Assembly (NCBI GenBank): GCA_035490315.1
Contig: DATHET010000281.1
Coordinates: 1 to 20,752, forward strand
DNA length: 20,752 bases
Direction of reading: 5' to 3'
Source: JADJQU01 sp035490315
Lineage (GTDB): Bacteria > Planctomycetota > UBA1135 > GCA-002686595
The notes under the pieces are model-generated. The model ran no database searches and was not told where the DNA came from. It worked only from the letters and a program-made list of their open reading frames with translations. A program made the position numbers and the translations under genes. This document shows, piece after piece, positions 8,336 to 15,341 of the stretch (positions are counted from its first letter, which is position 1; each line of letters starts with the position of its first letter).

Positions 8336-8352
8336 GGCGTCCCGAGGACGCC
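8336..8352 (+). promoter_or_regulatory. Hairpin covering the ribosome binding site of the ABC ATPase gene
   Basis: GGCGTCC and GGACGCC are perfectly complementary around a CGA loop (or a 6-bp stem with a 5-nt CCGAG loop). The best Shine-Dalgarno, GAGGA (8344-8348), 8 nt before the ATG, lies inside the loop and 3' arm, so folding would hide it. Confidence 0.5.
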
Positions 8353-8356
8353 CGCG

Positions 8357-9298
8357 ATGACCAGCTCCAGCACAGGTACGATCGTGGTTCGCGAGCTGTG
8401 CCGCAGCTTCAAGAGCAAGACGGCGCTGTTCCCGACCAGCTTCGAGATCGGTCCGGGCGGCGTGACCGCCCTGCTCGGTCCCAACGGCAGCGGGAAGAGC
8501 ACGCTGATGCGCTCGATGGTCGGTCTGGTGCGCCCCGATTCGGGCTCGGCCTCGATCGACGGCGTCGCTCTGGTCGGCGACGGCACCGCCGTGCGCAAGC
8601 GCTGCACCTTCGCGCCGGGGGAAATCAACGTCTACAAGGAGATGCGCGGCAGCGATCACCTGCGCTGGCTGATGCGCGGCCGCGAGCGCGAGTCTCTCGA
8701 GCGCGCGACGCGGATCGCCGAGTCGCTCGACCTGCCGCTGAAAATGCGTCTGCGCACCTACAGCCACGGCATGAAACGCCAATTGCTGTTCGCCGCCGCG
8801 ATGGCGCCGCGGGTCGCCGTGCGCATCCTCGACGAGCCCAGCGAAGGCCTCGATCCCTCCAAGCGCGGCGCGATCCTCGACCTGGTCGAGCGCGACGCCG
8901 CGGCCGGCACCACGATCCTGCTCTCGTCGCACCACCTCGGCGAAGTCGATCGCTCGAGCTCGCGCATGTTGTTCATGCACGCGGGAAAGCTGGTGAAGGT
9001 CGAGGACTCGAAGGCCGTGCGCGCCCAGGCGGCGCGCACCCTGCGCATCGAGTACGGCGCGCGGATGTCGGAGCCGGGCCCCGCCCAGGCGATCTGCGCG
9101 GAATTGATCGCGCTGGGAGCCGCTTCCGCCCTCGCGCGCGGCCATCGCGCCGTCGTGCAGCTGGCGCAGGACGACCCCAGGCCCTTCCTGGCGAAGCTGT
9201 GCGCCAGCACGCTGCTGCCGCGCCCGGAGACCATCGAGTACGGACACCTCTCCCTCAGCGACCTCTACCGCGACGTGTACGGCGTGGAGGCCGTCTGA
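8357..9298 (+). CDS. ABC-2 type transporter ATP-binding protein
   Basis: The protein has 313 residues. It has Walker A GPNGSGKST at 41-49, a signature YSHGM at 135-139 (a common variant of LSGGQ in ABC-2 exporters), Walker B ending ILDEP with D159/E160, and the H-loop His at 192. The Q-loop reads TFAPGEIN, lacking the usual Gln, as in some exporters of this class. The C-terminal ~90 residues form the usual accessory domain. It powers the permease encoded immediately downstream (TGATG overlap), so the pair is an exporter of unknown substrate. The frame is open further upstream, but that stretch is antisense to the ferritin-like gene. The ATG at 8357 is preferred because the conserved strand TIVVRELCRSF starts just after it. 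Confidence 0.9.
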   Translation: MTSSSTGTIVVRELCRSFKSKTALFPTSFEIGPGGVTALLGPNGSGKSTLMRSMVGLVRPDSGSASIDGVALVGDGTAVRKRCTFAPGEINVYKEMRGSDHLRWLMRGRERESLERATRIAESLDLPLKMRLRTYSHGMKRQLLFAAAMAPRVAVRILDEPSEGLDPSKRGAILDLVERDAAAGTTILLSSHHLGEVDRSSSRMLFMHAGKLVKVEDSKAVRAQAARTLRIEYGARMSEPGPAQAICAELIALGAASALARGHRAVVQLAQDDPRPFLAKLCASTLLPRPETIEYGHLSLSDLYRDVYGVEAV

Positions 9299-10059
9299 TG
9301 GACAGCTCCACCCGCGGGATCCTCTGGCGCGCCCTGGCCTTCACCCTCGTCCTGGAACTGCTGCTCGTGCCGGCTGTGCTCTTCTGGCCCAGCTTCCGCG
9401 ACAACATCACGGCGCTGCAGGCGATGATGCCGTTCAAGGCCGCGCGCGCGATGCTCGATCAATTCGCGGGCTCAGGCGCCGCGGGCTACATCTGCGGCCA
9501 GCAGTTCTTCAAGGCCTGCAACACGCTCGGAATCGCGGCGGCCGTGCTGTTCGCGGCGGGAGCGGTCGCCGGTGAAGCGCACCGCGGCACGCTGGAGCTG
9601 TGGCTGTCGCGTCCGGTTTCGCGCAAGCGGATCCTGCTCGAGCGCTGGCTCGGCGGCGCGCTCGCCGTGGTGCTGCCGGTGTTCCTCACCACCGCGACGA
9701 TTCCCTGGCTGGCGACTTTCGTGGACACCAAGCTCGACCTCTACCCCTTGCTCCTGTGCGCGGCCCACGAGTCCTGCCTGCTGCTGGCCTTCTACAGCGC
9801 GACGTTCTTCTGCTCGACGGTCGGCTCGAATCCGCTGGGCATCGGCTTCGGGATGCTGCTCTTCGCGATCTTCCAGTTCGCGATCTACCTGGTCGAGAAA
9901 ATCACGCACTACTCGATCTTCCGTCTGGTCGACATCCCCCACTTCGTGCAGATCTGCAATCGCGCGAGCCTGGACTTGCGGCTCGTGGCGCCGATGCTGC
10001 TGGTCAGCATCGTGTTCGTCGTCGCGTCGCTGATCGCCTTCGAGCGCCGCGTCCCCTGA
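9298..10059 (+). CDS. ABC-2 type transporter permease
   Basis: The protein has 253 residues with six predicted membrane helices (about 11-31, 76-92, 118-141, 150-175, 178-199, 228-248). Between helices 2 and 3 it carries GEAHRGTLELWLSRPVSRKR, the amphipathic coupling segment typical of ABC-2 permeases (E-x-x-x-GTLELLLSRPVSR). The start codon overlaps the ATPase stop by one base (TGATG), implying translational coupling. With the ATPase it should form a 2+2 exporter. No dedicated substrate gene is adjacent, so what is exported cannot be said. Its stop lies two bases from the stop of the convergent peroxidase gene. Confidence 0.88.
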   Translation: MDSSTRGILWRALAFTLVLELLLVPAVLFWPSFRDNITALQAMMPFKAARAMLDQFAGSGAAGYICGQQFFKACNTLGIAAAVLFAAGAVAGEAHRGTLELWLSRPVSRKRILLERWLGGALAVVLPVFLTTATIPWLATFVDTKLDLYPLLLCAAHESCLLLAFYSATFFCSTVGSNPLGIGFGMLLFAIFQFAIYLVEKITHYSIFRLVDIPHFVQICNRASLDLRLVAPMLLVSIVFVVASLIAFERRVP

Positions 10060-10061
10060 GC

Positions 10062-11063
10062 TCAGCGCGCGGGCGCCTGCCTGGAAAGCGCGCGCAGGAA
10101 CTGCACGAGGTTGCCCACGTCCTCGTCGCTCATCTCGATCGGCGCGAGCGCGGGCGCGAGGTCGGAATTCTTGTTCCCTCCGTCGCGGTAGTAGGTCACC
10201 ACCTCTTCCAGCGTCGCCTTGCTCCCGTCGTGCATGTACGGCGCCGTTAGCGCGAGCCCGCGCAGCGTCGGCGTCTTGAACCTGCCGCGGTCGGAGGCCT
10301 CGTGCGTGATCGCCATGCGGCCTTCCTCGGCGACGCCGCCCTGCGCGCCCACGCCCGTGTTGTGGAAGAGCTCGTCGGAGAAATTGGATCCGGAGTGGCA
10401 GCGCCAGCATTGTCCGCGGCTCTCGAAGAACCACAGGCCGGATCGCTCGGGCGAAGTGAGCGCGCCGAAGTCGTTGTCGATGCGGAAGCGATCGACCGGA
10501 CTGTCGGCGAGGTAGAGACGGCCGACGAAGGCCGCGATGGAACCGCCGAGATTCTTGGCGTCGGGTGGCGCGCCGAACACCGACTCGAAGCGCGCCCGGT
10601 ATTCACTGGATGCGTTCAAGCGCTGCAAGGCTGCCTCGACGCCGAGCCCCATCTCGCGCGTGTCTGCGATCGGGATCAGCGCCTGCTCCGCGAGCGATGC
10701 GACGCGCCCATCCCACATGTGTCGCGAGCCCAGCCCACGATTGAACAGGGTCGGCGAGTTGCGCAGCGTGCGCTGACCGCCCACGCCCAGGGAAAGCGCT
10801 TCGGTCCCCGCGAAGCCGTGCTCCGGATCGTGGCACGAGGCGCAGGAGACGCTGCGATCGATCGAGAGCAGCGGGTCGAAGAAAAGTTTCCGGCCCAGCG
10901 AGATCTCGCCTTCGCTGGCCGCCGGCGGCGCGCCTTCCAGGCCGTGCGGCAGCAACGCCGGCAATTGCGCCGGCAGGGTGTCGAGCGGCAGCCGAGGCGT
11001 CTCTTGCGACGACGCAGCCGCAATCAAGACGAGGGCGAGCAGCGCGACGCAACGAGCGACCAT
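10062..11063 (-). CDS. Di-heme cytochrome c peroxidase
   Basis: The protein has 333 residues and belongs to the bacterial CcpA/MauG family. A short hydrophobic signal (residues 3-19) directs it to the periplasm. Two heme c sites are clear: CASCH at 74-78 and CWRCH at 219-223. Family landmarks are LGRKLFFDPLLS before heme 1, FAGTEALSLGVGGQRTLRNSPTLFN, MWDGR near residue 117, TPTLRGLALTAPYMHDGS with candidate axial Met277, and a closing EIMxx-like LVQFLRALS. The expected reaction is reduction of H2O2 to water using electrons from small cytochromes or a copper protein; a MauG-like oxidase role is less likely. Length fits the family. The gene has a TAAGCT hexamer 8 nt before the ATG and no Shine-Dalgarno. 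It is divergent from the NTF2-like gene over a 71-bp spacer with an inverted repeat. Confidence 0.93.
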   Translation of the reverse strand: MVARCVALLALVLIAAASSQETPRLPLDTLPAQLPALLPHGLEGAPPAASEGEISLGRKLFFDPLLSIDRSVSCASCHDPEHGFAGTEALSLGVGGQRTLRNSPTLFNRGLGSRHMWDGRVASLAEQALIPIADTREMGLGVEAALQRLNASSEYRARFESVFGAPPDAKNLGGSIAAFVGRLYLADSPVDRFRIDNDFGALTSPERSGLWFFESRGQCWRCHSGSNFSDELFHNTGVGAQGGVAEEGRMAITHEASDRGRFKTPTLRGLALTAPYMHDGSKATLEEVVTYYRDGGNKNSDLAPALAPIEMSDEDVGNLVQFLRALSRQAPAR

Positions 11064-11071
11064 CGCTGGAA

Positions 11072-11077
11072 AGCTTA
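11072..11077 (-). promoter_or_regulatory. -10 element of the cytochrome c peroxidase gene
   Basis: Minus-strand TAAGCT (within TTAAGCTT) ends 8 nt before the ATG at 11063. Transcription would begin at or within a base or two of the start codon. No convincing -35. Confidence 0.5.
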
Positions 11078-11093
11078 ACCGCAGCTCGCGGAT

Positions 11094-11117
11094 TCCGGCG
11101 CGCCGGCTCGCGCCGGA
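11094..11117. repeat. Perfect 9-bp inverted repeat in divergent promoter
   Basis: Arms TCCGGCGCG and CGCGCCGGA flank a 6-nt spacer. The left arm overlaps a smaller palindrome CCGGCGCGCCGG (11095-11106). It lies where the -35 region of the peroxidase gene would be and just upstream of the NTF2-like gene, so it could be an operator. It is also a possible RNA hairpin in the plus-strand leader. Confidence 0.5.
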
Positions 11118-11134
11118 CGCGAAAGCAGGGTGAG

Positions 11135-11557
11135 ATGGCGCGCGTGGACGGCGCGCCCTACAACTCGGCCAAGTCAGCCGCGCGGGCCAACCGCGAGTTC
11201 TACCGCGCCTTCGAGCGCCTGGATTTCGACGCGATGCGCGCGGTCTGGCTCGACGACGATTCGATCCAATGCGTGCATCCGGCGAGCGAGCGGCTGGTCG
11301 GCCGCGAGCGCGTGCTCGGCTCCTGGGCGGCGATCTTCAAGGCCACCGACGCGATCCATTTCGAGCTCGCCGACCTGACCATCGAGGTCGCCGGAGATTT
11401 CGCCTGGGCCAGCGCCATCGAGCGCATCCGCCCGGGCAAGACCGGCGAGCCGATTTCCGAAGCGGTCGCGACCAATCTGTTCGTGCGCCGCGAGGAGAGC
11501 TGGAAGCTCCTGCTGCACCATGCCTCGCCGATCGCGCGGCGATTCTTTCCCGCGTGA
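11135..11557 (+). CDS. NTF2/SnoaL-like family protein
   Basis: The protein has 140 residues, soluble, with the cone-shaped NTF2 fold: N-terminal helix NREFYRAFERLDFDAMRAVW, then a beta strand with CVHPASERLVGRERVLGSWAAIF, then four strands ending in WKLLLHHASPI. This pattern and length fit the SnoaL_3/DUF4440 group, whose members are cofactor-free enzymes or ligand-binding proteins of mostly unknown role. A Shine-Dalgarno-like AGGGTGAG directly precedes the ATG. It is divergent from the cytochrome c peroxidase, and its stop lies 4 bp from that of the convergent TPR gene. No specific reaction can be assigned. Confidence 0.8.
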   Translation: MARVDGAPYNSAKSAARANREFYRAFERLDFDAMRAVWLDDDSIQCVHPASERLVGRERVLGSWAAIFKATDAIHFELADLTIEVAGDFAWASAIERIRPGKTGEPISEAVATNLFVRREESWKLLLHHASPIARRFFPA

Positions 11558-11561
11558 TCGC

Positions 11562-12338
11562 TCAGCGCATTCGCGCCAGCCAGGCCAGGGCGCGCCAGCG
11601 CATCGTTCCGCGCCGGCTGAAGTGCGGCAGGCGGCGCGTGAGGTCGCTGACTTCCTGATAGGCCGCGCGGGCCTTGTCGCGCTGGCCGAGGCGCGCCAGG
11701 AGACTGCCGCGCAGATAGGCGCTGCGCACCGTCTCGCCGTGCTGGCGCTCGCAGGTCTCCAGCGCGGCCAGGGCTCCCGCGAAGTCGCCCTGGGCCTTGC
11801 GCGCGAGCACCAGCTCGATCGCCACTTCGCCGTAGGCGTGGGCAGGCGCGATCTTCAGTGCGGACTCGAGTTCCGCCGCCGCGCGCTGGTGCTCGCCTCC
11901 AGCGCGCAGCGCGCTGCCCAGCCGGTAATGCCACTCGGCGCTCTCGGGCTCGCCGGCAACCGCGCGCTCCAAGGCAGGAGTCGCGGCGCGCACCCTGTGG
12001 TGCAGCAGGAGCATGGTGCCGAGCTTGCCCTGGTTGTGCGGGTTGTCGACGCGGCCGAGCTCGGAGAGCTTGCGGCGGATGCGCGAGCTGTCCATCAGGC
12101 GCGAGGAGAGCCTCGACGCCAGCGCGGAGAGCAGCATCACGGCGATCCAGAAGCCCCAGATGCCGCCGAAGATTTCGCCGATGCCGGGCACGTGGCGCAA
12201 GGCACTGGAAAGCAGCAAGGCGGCGACGAAAAAGACGATCCACTGCAAGCTCGAGAGTCTGCGGTCCGCCGGCGCAGCTTGCCACCGCCGCGCGCCGGGC
12301 CTCGAAGATCGGCGGGGATCCGCATAAGCTCCCGCCAT
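11562..12338 (-). CDS. Membrane protein with tetratricopeptide repeats
   Basis: The protein has 258 residues as drawn. Two hydrophobic helices (about 31-47 and 56-77) anchor it. They are followed by a basic linker and about three TPR units between residues ~112 and 235 (PALERAVAGEPESAEWHYRLG; AELESALKIAPAHAYGEVAI; then LAALETCERQ...AYLRGSLLARLGQ). TPRs mediate protein-protein contacts, so a scaffold role at the membrane is inferred. The start is uncertain: the ATG at 12338 shares its CATG with the start of the divergent lpxB, and residues 1-30 are Arg/Pro-rich and non-membrane. A TTG at residue 31 directly before the first helix is an alternative. No Shine-Dalgarno is evident. Confidence 0.72.
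   Translation of the reverse strand: MAGAYADPRRSSRPGARRWQAAPADRRLSSLQWIVFFVAALLLSSALRHVPGIGEIFGGIWGFWIAVMLLSALASRLSSRLMDSSRIRRKLSELGRVDNPHNQGKLGTMLLLHHRVRAATPALERAVAGEPESAEWHYRLGSALRAGGEHQRAAAELESALKIAPAHAYGEVAIELVLARKAQGDFAGALAALETCERQHGETVRSAYLRGSLLARLGQRDKARAAYQEVSDLTRRLPHFSRRGTMRWRALAWLARMR
12325..12330 (+). promoter_or_regulatory. -10 element of lpxB operon
   Basis: GCA-TAAGCT ends 6 nt before the lpxB ATG, which places the expected transcription start at or next to the A of the start codon. TCGAAG at 12302-12307 is a poor -35 with 17-bp spacing. No Shine-Dalgarno precedes lpxB. Confidence 0.5.
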
Positions 12339-13746
12339 GCCCGAGGCCGAAGCCCGCGTCCGCCGAGGCCCGCCCGCGGCATGTTCGGTGGGCCTGGAGC
12401 TGGCGCGAGCCCTGGGCGACCTGGTCCTGTTCCCGCCGCGGCTTTGCGCCTACCTGATCCGGCGCCCCGCGCTGCGCGCGGAGCTGCTGGAGGACCTGAA
12501 ATCCATCCCGCAACCCCTGCCGGCGCGAGGCAAGCCCCGGCTGGCCCGCGCGCCGCGCGTGTTCCTCTCCTGCGCCGAGGCCTCGGGCGAGGACCATGCG
12601 CTGAACACGCTGCGCGCCCTGCGCGAGCGCTGCCGCGAGCTGGGGCTCGGCGAGCCCGAGGTCAGCGGTCTGGGCGGCGATCGCCTGCGCGCCGCGGGCG
12701 TGGCAACGATCGGCGATCCGGTGCGCAAGGCGGCGATGGGTTTTTCCGCCGTGCTCGGCTCCCTGCCCTTCTACCTGCGCCTGTTGCGCGACGCGGCGGC
12801 GCACCTGCGCGAGACCCAGCCCGACGTCTGCCTCTTCGTCGACTCGCCGGCGCTGCACGTTCCGCTCGGCCACATCGCGCGCCGCGCCGGCGTGCCCGTG
12901 GTCCACTTCGTCGCGCCGCAGCATTGGGGCTGGGCGCCCTGGCGCGCTCGCGGCTACCGCAGCGCCGTCGATCGCGCGCTGACGATTCTGCCTTTCGAGC
13001 AGGCCTGGTTCGCGCGCCGCGGAGTGCCGACGCTGCACGTCGGCCATCCGTTGCTGGATGCGCTCGTCGACGTGCCCGTGGGCGCTCCTGACGAGAGCTC
13101 GCGCACCATCGCCTTGTTGCCCGGCAGCCGGCGCAAGGTGATCGAGCGCAACCTGCCCTGGATGCTCGCGCGCCTCTCGGATCTGCGCAGGGAGTTCCCT
13201 GATCTCGACGTGGTCCTGCCCCACGGCCGCAGCGAGCTCACGGGTCTCCTGCGCTCGCACATCGACGCCGCCGGTGCGTCGAGCTGGGTGCGGCTGGAGA
13301 CCGGCGACCTGCACCAGAGCCTGCGCGGCGCGCGCGCGGCCTTTTCGGTCTCGGGCACGGTGCTGCTCGACCTGCTGCACCACCGACTTCCGACCGTGGT
13401 CGCCTACCGCCTCGGCGGAGCCGCGGGTCCGTGGATGTACGAGCACCTGCTGACGCCGCCCTGGTTCGCATCGGTCAATCTCCTGGCCGGTCGCGAGGTC
13501 CTGCCCGAGTTCTGCTTCGCCGGCGACGGGCCCCTCGAGGCCGTGCGCCAAGCCCTGAGCCGCGCCTACGGCGACCCTGCCTGGCGCGCGGAATGTGGAA
13601 CGGGGTTGGAGCTCGCCGCGCGTCGCCTTGGGCCCCCGGGGGCCTGTGGCAGGGCCGCCGAGGTGGTCCTGGAGCTTTCCGCGGCGCGAATAGGATCCAA
13701 TGCTGGGCCCCCCAGCCAGGGAGGGTCCGATGGGCACAGAGCCTGA
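12337..13746 (+). CDS. lpxB: Lipid-A-disaccharide synthase
   Basis: The protein has 469 residues and is a GT19 glycosyltransferase-like inner-leaflet enzyme. It joins UDP-diacylglucosamine and lipid X to make the lipid A disaccharide. Family motifs in order are SCAEASGED (78-86, from AGEASGD), FVDSP with D169, APQHWGWAPWR, VGHPLLD, LLPGSR (260-265), SGTVLLDLLHHRLPTVVAYR and NLLAGREVLPEF (381-392). The family is usually about 380 residues. The extra ~70 N-terminal residues (partly hydrophobic, SVGLELARALGDLVLFPPRL) are unusual, and an internal start is possible. No other lpx gene is in the window. It heads an operon, and its 3' end overlaps the sigma factor gene by 17 nt. Confidence 0.9.
   Translation: MPEAEARVRRGPPAACSVGLELARALGDLVLFPPRLCAYLIRRPALRAELLEDLKSIPQPLPARGKPRLARAPRVFLSCAEASGEDHALNTLRALRERCRELGLGEPEVSGLGGDRLRAAGVATIGDPVRKAAMGFSAVLGSLPFYLRLLRDAAAHLRETQPDVCLFVDSPALHVPLGHIARRAGVPVVHFVAPQHWGWAPWRARGYRSAVDRALTILPFEQAWFARRGVPTLHVGHPLLDALVDVPVGAPDESSRTIALLPGSRRKVIERNLPWMLARLSDLRREFPDLDVVLPHGRSELTGLLRSHIDAAGASSWVRLETGDLHQSLRGARAAFSVSGTVLLDLLHHRLPTVVAYRLGGAAGPWMYEHLLTPPWFASVNLLAGREVLPEFCFAGDGPLEAVRQALSRAYGDPAWRAECGTGLELAARRLGPPGACGRAAEVVLELSAARIGSNAGPPSQGGSDGHRA
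13718..13725 (+). promoter_or_regulatory. Ribosome binding site of the ECF sigma gene
   Basis: AGGGAGGG lies 4 nt before the ATG at 13730, inside the end of lpxB. It favours this start over the in-frame ATG at 13700. Confidence 0.7.
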
Positions 13747-14431
13747 GAATCCATTGAACAGCGCGCGCGAAACGGAGTATGCCGCCGACCCGATGCATAC
13801 CGAGGCGACGCGTTTGATGATCCTGGTGAAAAACGGAGACCGAGAAGCTTTCGACCAGCTGGTCGAGGGACTGCGCTCGCGAGCCTTCCACGTGGCCCAC
13901 GGTCTGGTCGGCTCGCGCGATGACGCGATGGAGCTGTCCCAGGAAGCTTTCCTGAAGACCTACCGCGCCCGCGCCAGCTTCCGCGACGGTGAGCCCTTCC
14001 TGCCCTGGTTCCACCGCATCCTGCGCAACACCTGCTACACCTACCTGCGCAAGCACGGCAAGATCGCGCAGCGCTCGCTGACGCCTGGTTTCAACGACGA
14101 GTCGCGCGAAGGCTCGGGCGAATGGGAGCTGGTCGACGACGAGACGGCGGCTCCCAACGCGCGCATGGAATCCGACGAGCGCGTCCAGGCCTTCTGGCGC
14201 GCGTTCAAGAAGCTCTCGCCGCGCGACCGCGAGATCCTTTCCTTGCGCCACTTCCACGATCATTCCTACCAGCAGATCGCCGGCTCGCTCGGCATCCCGA
14301 TCGGCACGGTGATGTCGCGCCTGTTCCACGCGCGCAGGCGCCTGCGCGACGAGCTGGTCGGCTTCCTCGACGGCGATTTCTCCGACCTCGAAGCCGAGCG
14401 CGCGCGCGCTGCGCTGGGAGGCAAGGCATGA
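13730..14431 (+). CDS. ECF-type RNA polymerase sigma factor
   Basis: The protein has 233 residues. Region 2 spans about 28-110 (FDQLVEGLRSRAFHVAHGLV, then DDAMELSQEAFLKTYRA and PWFHRILRNTCYTYLRK). An acidic linker follows. Region 4 spans about 152-210 (LSPRDREILSLRHFHDHSYQ, then IAGSLGIPIGTVMSRLFHAR), a helix-turn-helix for the -35 element. No region 1.2 or 3 is present, as expected for ECF sigmas. The start at 13730 follows a strong ribosome binding site; an ATG at 13700 is the alternative. It overlaps lpxB by 17 nt and the next gene by 4 nt (ATGA), so the genes are translationally coupled. The following gene is a membrane anti-sigma candidate, so this sigma probably responds to an envelope signal. 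Confidence 0.92.
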   Translation: MGTEPENPLNSARETEYAADPMHTEATRLMILVKNGDREAFDQLVEGLRSRAFHVAHGLVGSRDDAMELSQEAFLKTYRARASFRDGEPFLPWFHRILRNTCYTYLRKHGKIAQRSLTPGFNDESREGSGEWELVDDETAAPNARMESDERVQAFWRAFKKLSPRDREILSLRHFHDHSYQQIAGSLGIPIGTVMSRLFHARRRLRDELVGFLDGDFSDLEAERARAALGGKA

Positions 14432-14874
14432 GCGCCTCGGTTCAAGAGCCTTCGCGCGACGAGCTCCTGGCGATGGCCTACGTCGACGGCGAGCTGGACC
14501 TGGCCGCGCGCAAGGCCTTCGAGATCCAGCTCGCGCAGCGCGAGGATCTGCGCCGCGAAGTCGTGCAATTGCAGAAGCTCGGATTGCTCGCCCGCTCGAT
14601 GGCCGCCGCCGAGCCGATCGATCACGAATGGAAGCGGCTCGCGCGCGATCCGCTGCAGCGCACGTCGACCGTGGTCGGCTTCGTCGCGCTCGCGGTCGGA
14701 GCGACGGGCCTCGCCGGATGGGGCGGCTGGATGGTCTGGCAGAGCGAGATGCCCATGGTTCCGAAGACGCTGCTCGCCGCACTGTGCGCGGGAGGCTTGA
14801 TCCTGTTCCTGGTCACGCTGCGCGGCCGCCTGCGCACCCTGCCCTTCGACCCGTACACGGAGATCGAGCGATGA
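14428..14874 (+). CDS. Putative membrane anti-sigma factor
   Basis: The protein has 148 residues. The N-terminal ~60 residues (DELLAMAYVDGELDLAARKAFEIQLAQRED) form a helical domain like the cytoplasmic sigma-binding domain of anti-sigma factors (A-Y-V-D-G-E-L-x-x-x-E/A). The zinc motif HxxxCxxC is absent. Two membrane helices follow (about 80-104 and 112-132), then a short basic tail. The ATGA overlap with the sigma gene strongly supports a cognate pair. In the usual model the sigma is held at the membrane until a signal releases it. There is only a tiny loop between the two helices, so signal sensing by a large periplasmic domain is not possible. Another partner or membrane state may be sensed. 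Confidence 0.72.
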   Translation: MSASVQEPSRDELLAMAYVDGELDLAARKAFEIQLAQREDLRREVVQLQKLGLLARSMAAAEPIDHEWKRLARDPLQRTSTVVGFVALAVGATGLAGWGGWMVWQSEMPMVPKTLLAALCAGGLILFLVTLRGRLRTLPFDPYTEIER

Positions 14875-15188
14875 TCCTGTGCACGACCGACGCCGTGCCC
14901 GGCCGCGTGATCCTCGAGTCGATCGGGCTCGTTCGCGGCAACACCGTGCGCTCGCGCCACCTCGGCCGCGACATTTCGGCCAGCTTCAAGCGCCTGGTCG
15001 GCGGAGAGATCGAGGAGTACACGAAGCTCTTGGCCGAGAGCCGCGAGCAGGCGATCGATCGCATGGTCGCCGAGGCGCGCGCCCGCGGCGCCGACGCCAT
15101 CGTCTGCCTGCGCTTCACGACCTGTGAAATCACGAACGGCGCGGCGGAGTTCGTCGCCTACGGCACGGCGGTCAAGCTCGGGAAATGA
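14871..15188 (+). CDS. YbjQ family (DUF74) protein
   Basis: The protein has 105 residues, the normal length for PF01906. Conserved features are GRVILESIGLVRGNTVRS, a GRDISASFK block, GGEIEEYTKLLAESREQAID, a GADAIVCLRF strand and the closing AYGTAVKL. Members form pentameric beta-alpha rings and are annotated as putative heavy-metal-binding, but the function is unproven. The start overlaps the anti-sigma gene by ATGA, making it the last gene of the lpxB-sigma-anti-sigma operon. Its consistent coupling to a sigma pair suggests that it acts in or is controlled by the same stress response. Confidence 0.92.
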   Translation: MILCTTDAVPGRVILESIGLVRGNTVRSRHLGRDISASFKRLVGGEIEEYTKLLAESREQAIDRMVAEARARGADAIVCLRFTTCEITNGAAEFVAYGTAVKLGK

Positions 15189-15341
15189 CGGCGCCGAGAG
15201 CCCCGGCGGACAAGGCTTCTTCGGACTCGAGCTCGGCGGTTCGTGAACCCGGCCGGCCTCGCTAGCGTTTGCGTCTCGAATCCGTATCCCGCTGCTGACC
15301 GGGTGTTTTCGCGACCTCGCTCCCTCTAGAATCCGCCGCTC
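15189..15341 (+). other. Spacer between sigma operon and squalene-repeat gene
   Basis: A 153-bp gap. A weak hairpin (CCCG/CGGG, 15288-15303) followed by TGTTTT (15304-15309) may end the upstream operon. Just after it lies the TAGAAT hexamer of the next gene. No small ORF or RNA gene is evident. Confidence 0.4.
15327..15332 (+). promoter_or_regulatory. -10 element of the squalene-repeat gene
   Basis: TAGAAT matches TATAAT at five of six positions and ends 9 nt before the ATG. No Shine-Dalgarno lies between. The -35 region (TGTTTT) is poor. Confidence 0.45.

Noticed and set aside
7720..9297. Upstream extension of the permease reading frame by over 500 codons
   Set aside because: The frame is open, but it is antisense to the ferritin-like gene and out of frame with the ATPase. 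Membrane-protein character begins only at the ATG at 9298.
11200..13737. 845-codon minus-strand open frame across lpxB, the TPR gene and part of the NTF2-like gene
   Set aside because: It is antisense to lpxB with all its motifs and out of frame with the TPR gene. Composition is low-complexity and no family is recognisable.
15239..15253. GGTTCGTGAACC resembling a tRNA T-arm
   Set aside because: The stem is only 4-5 bp, and no acceptor, D or anticodon arm can be built around it.
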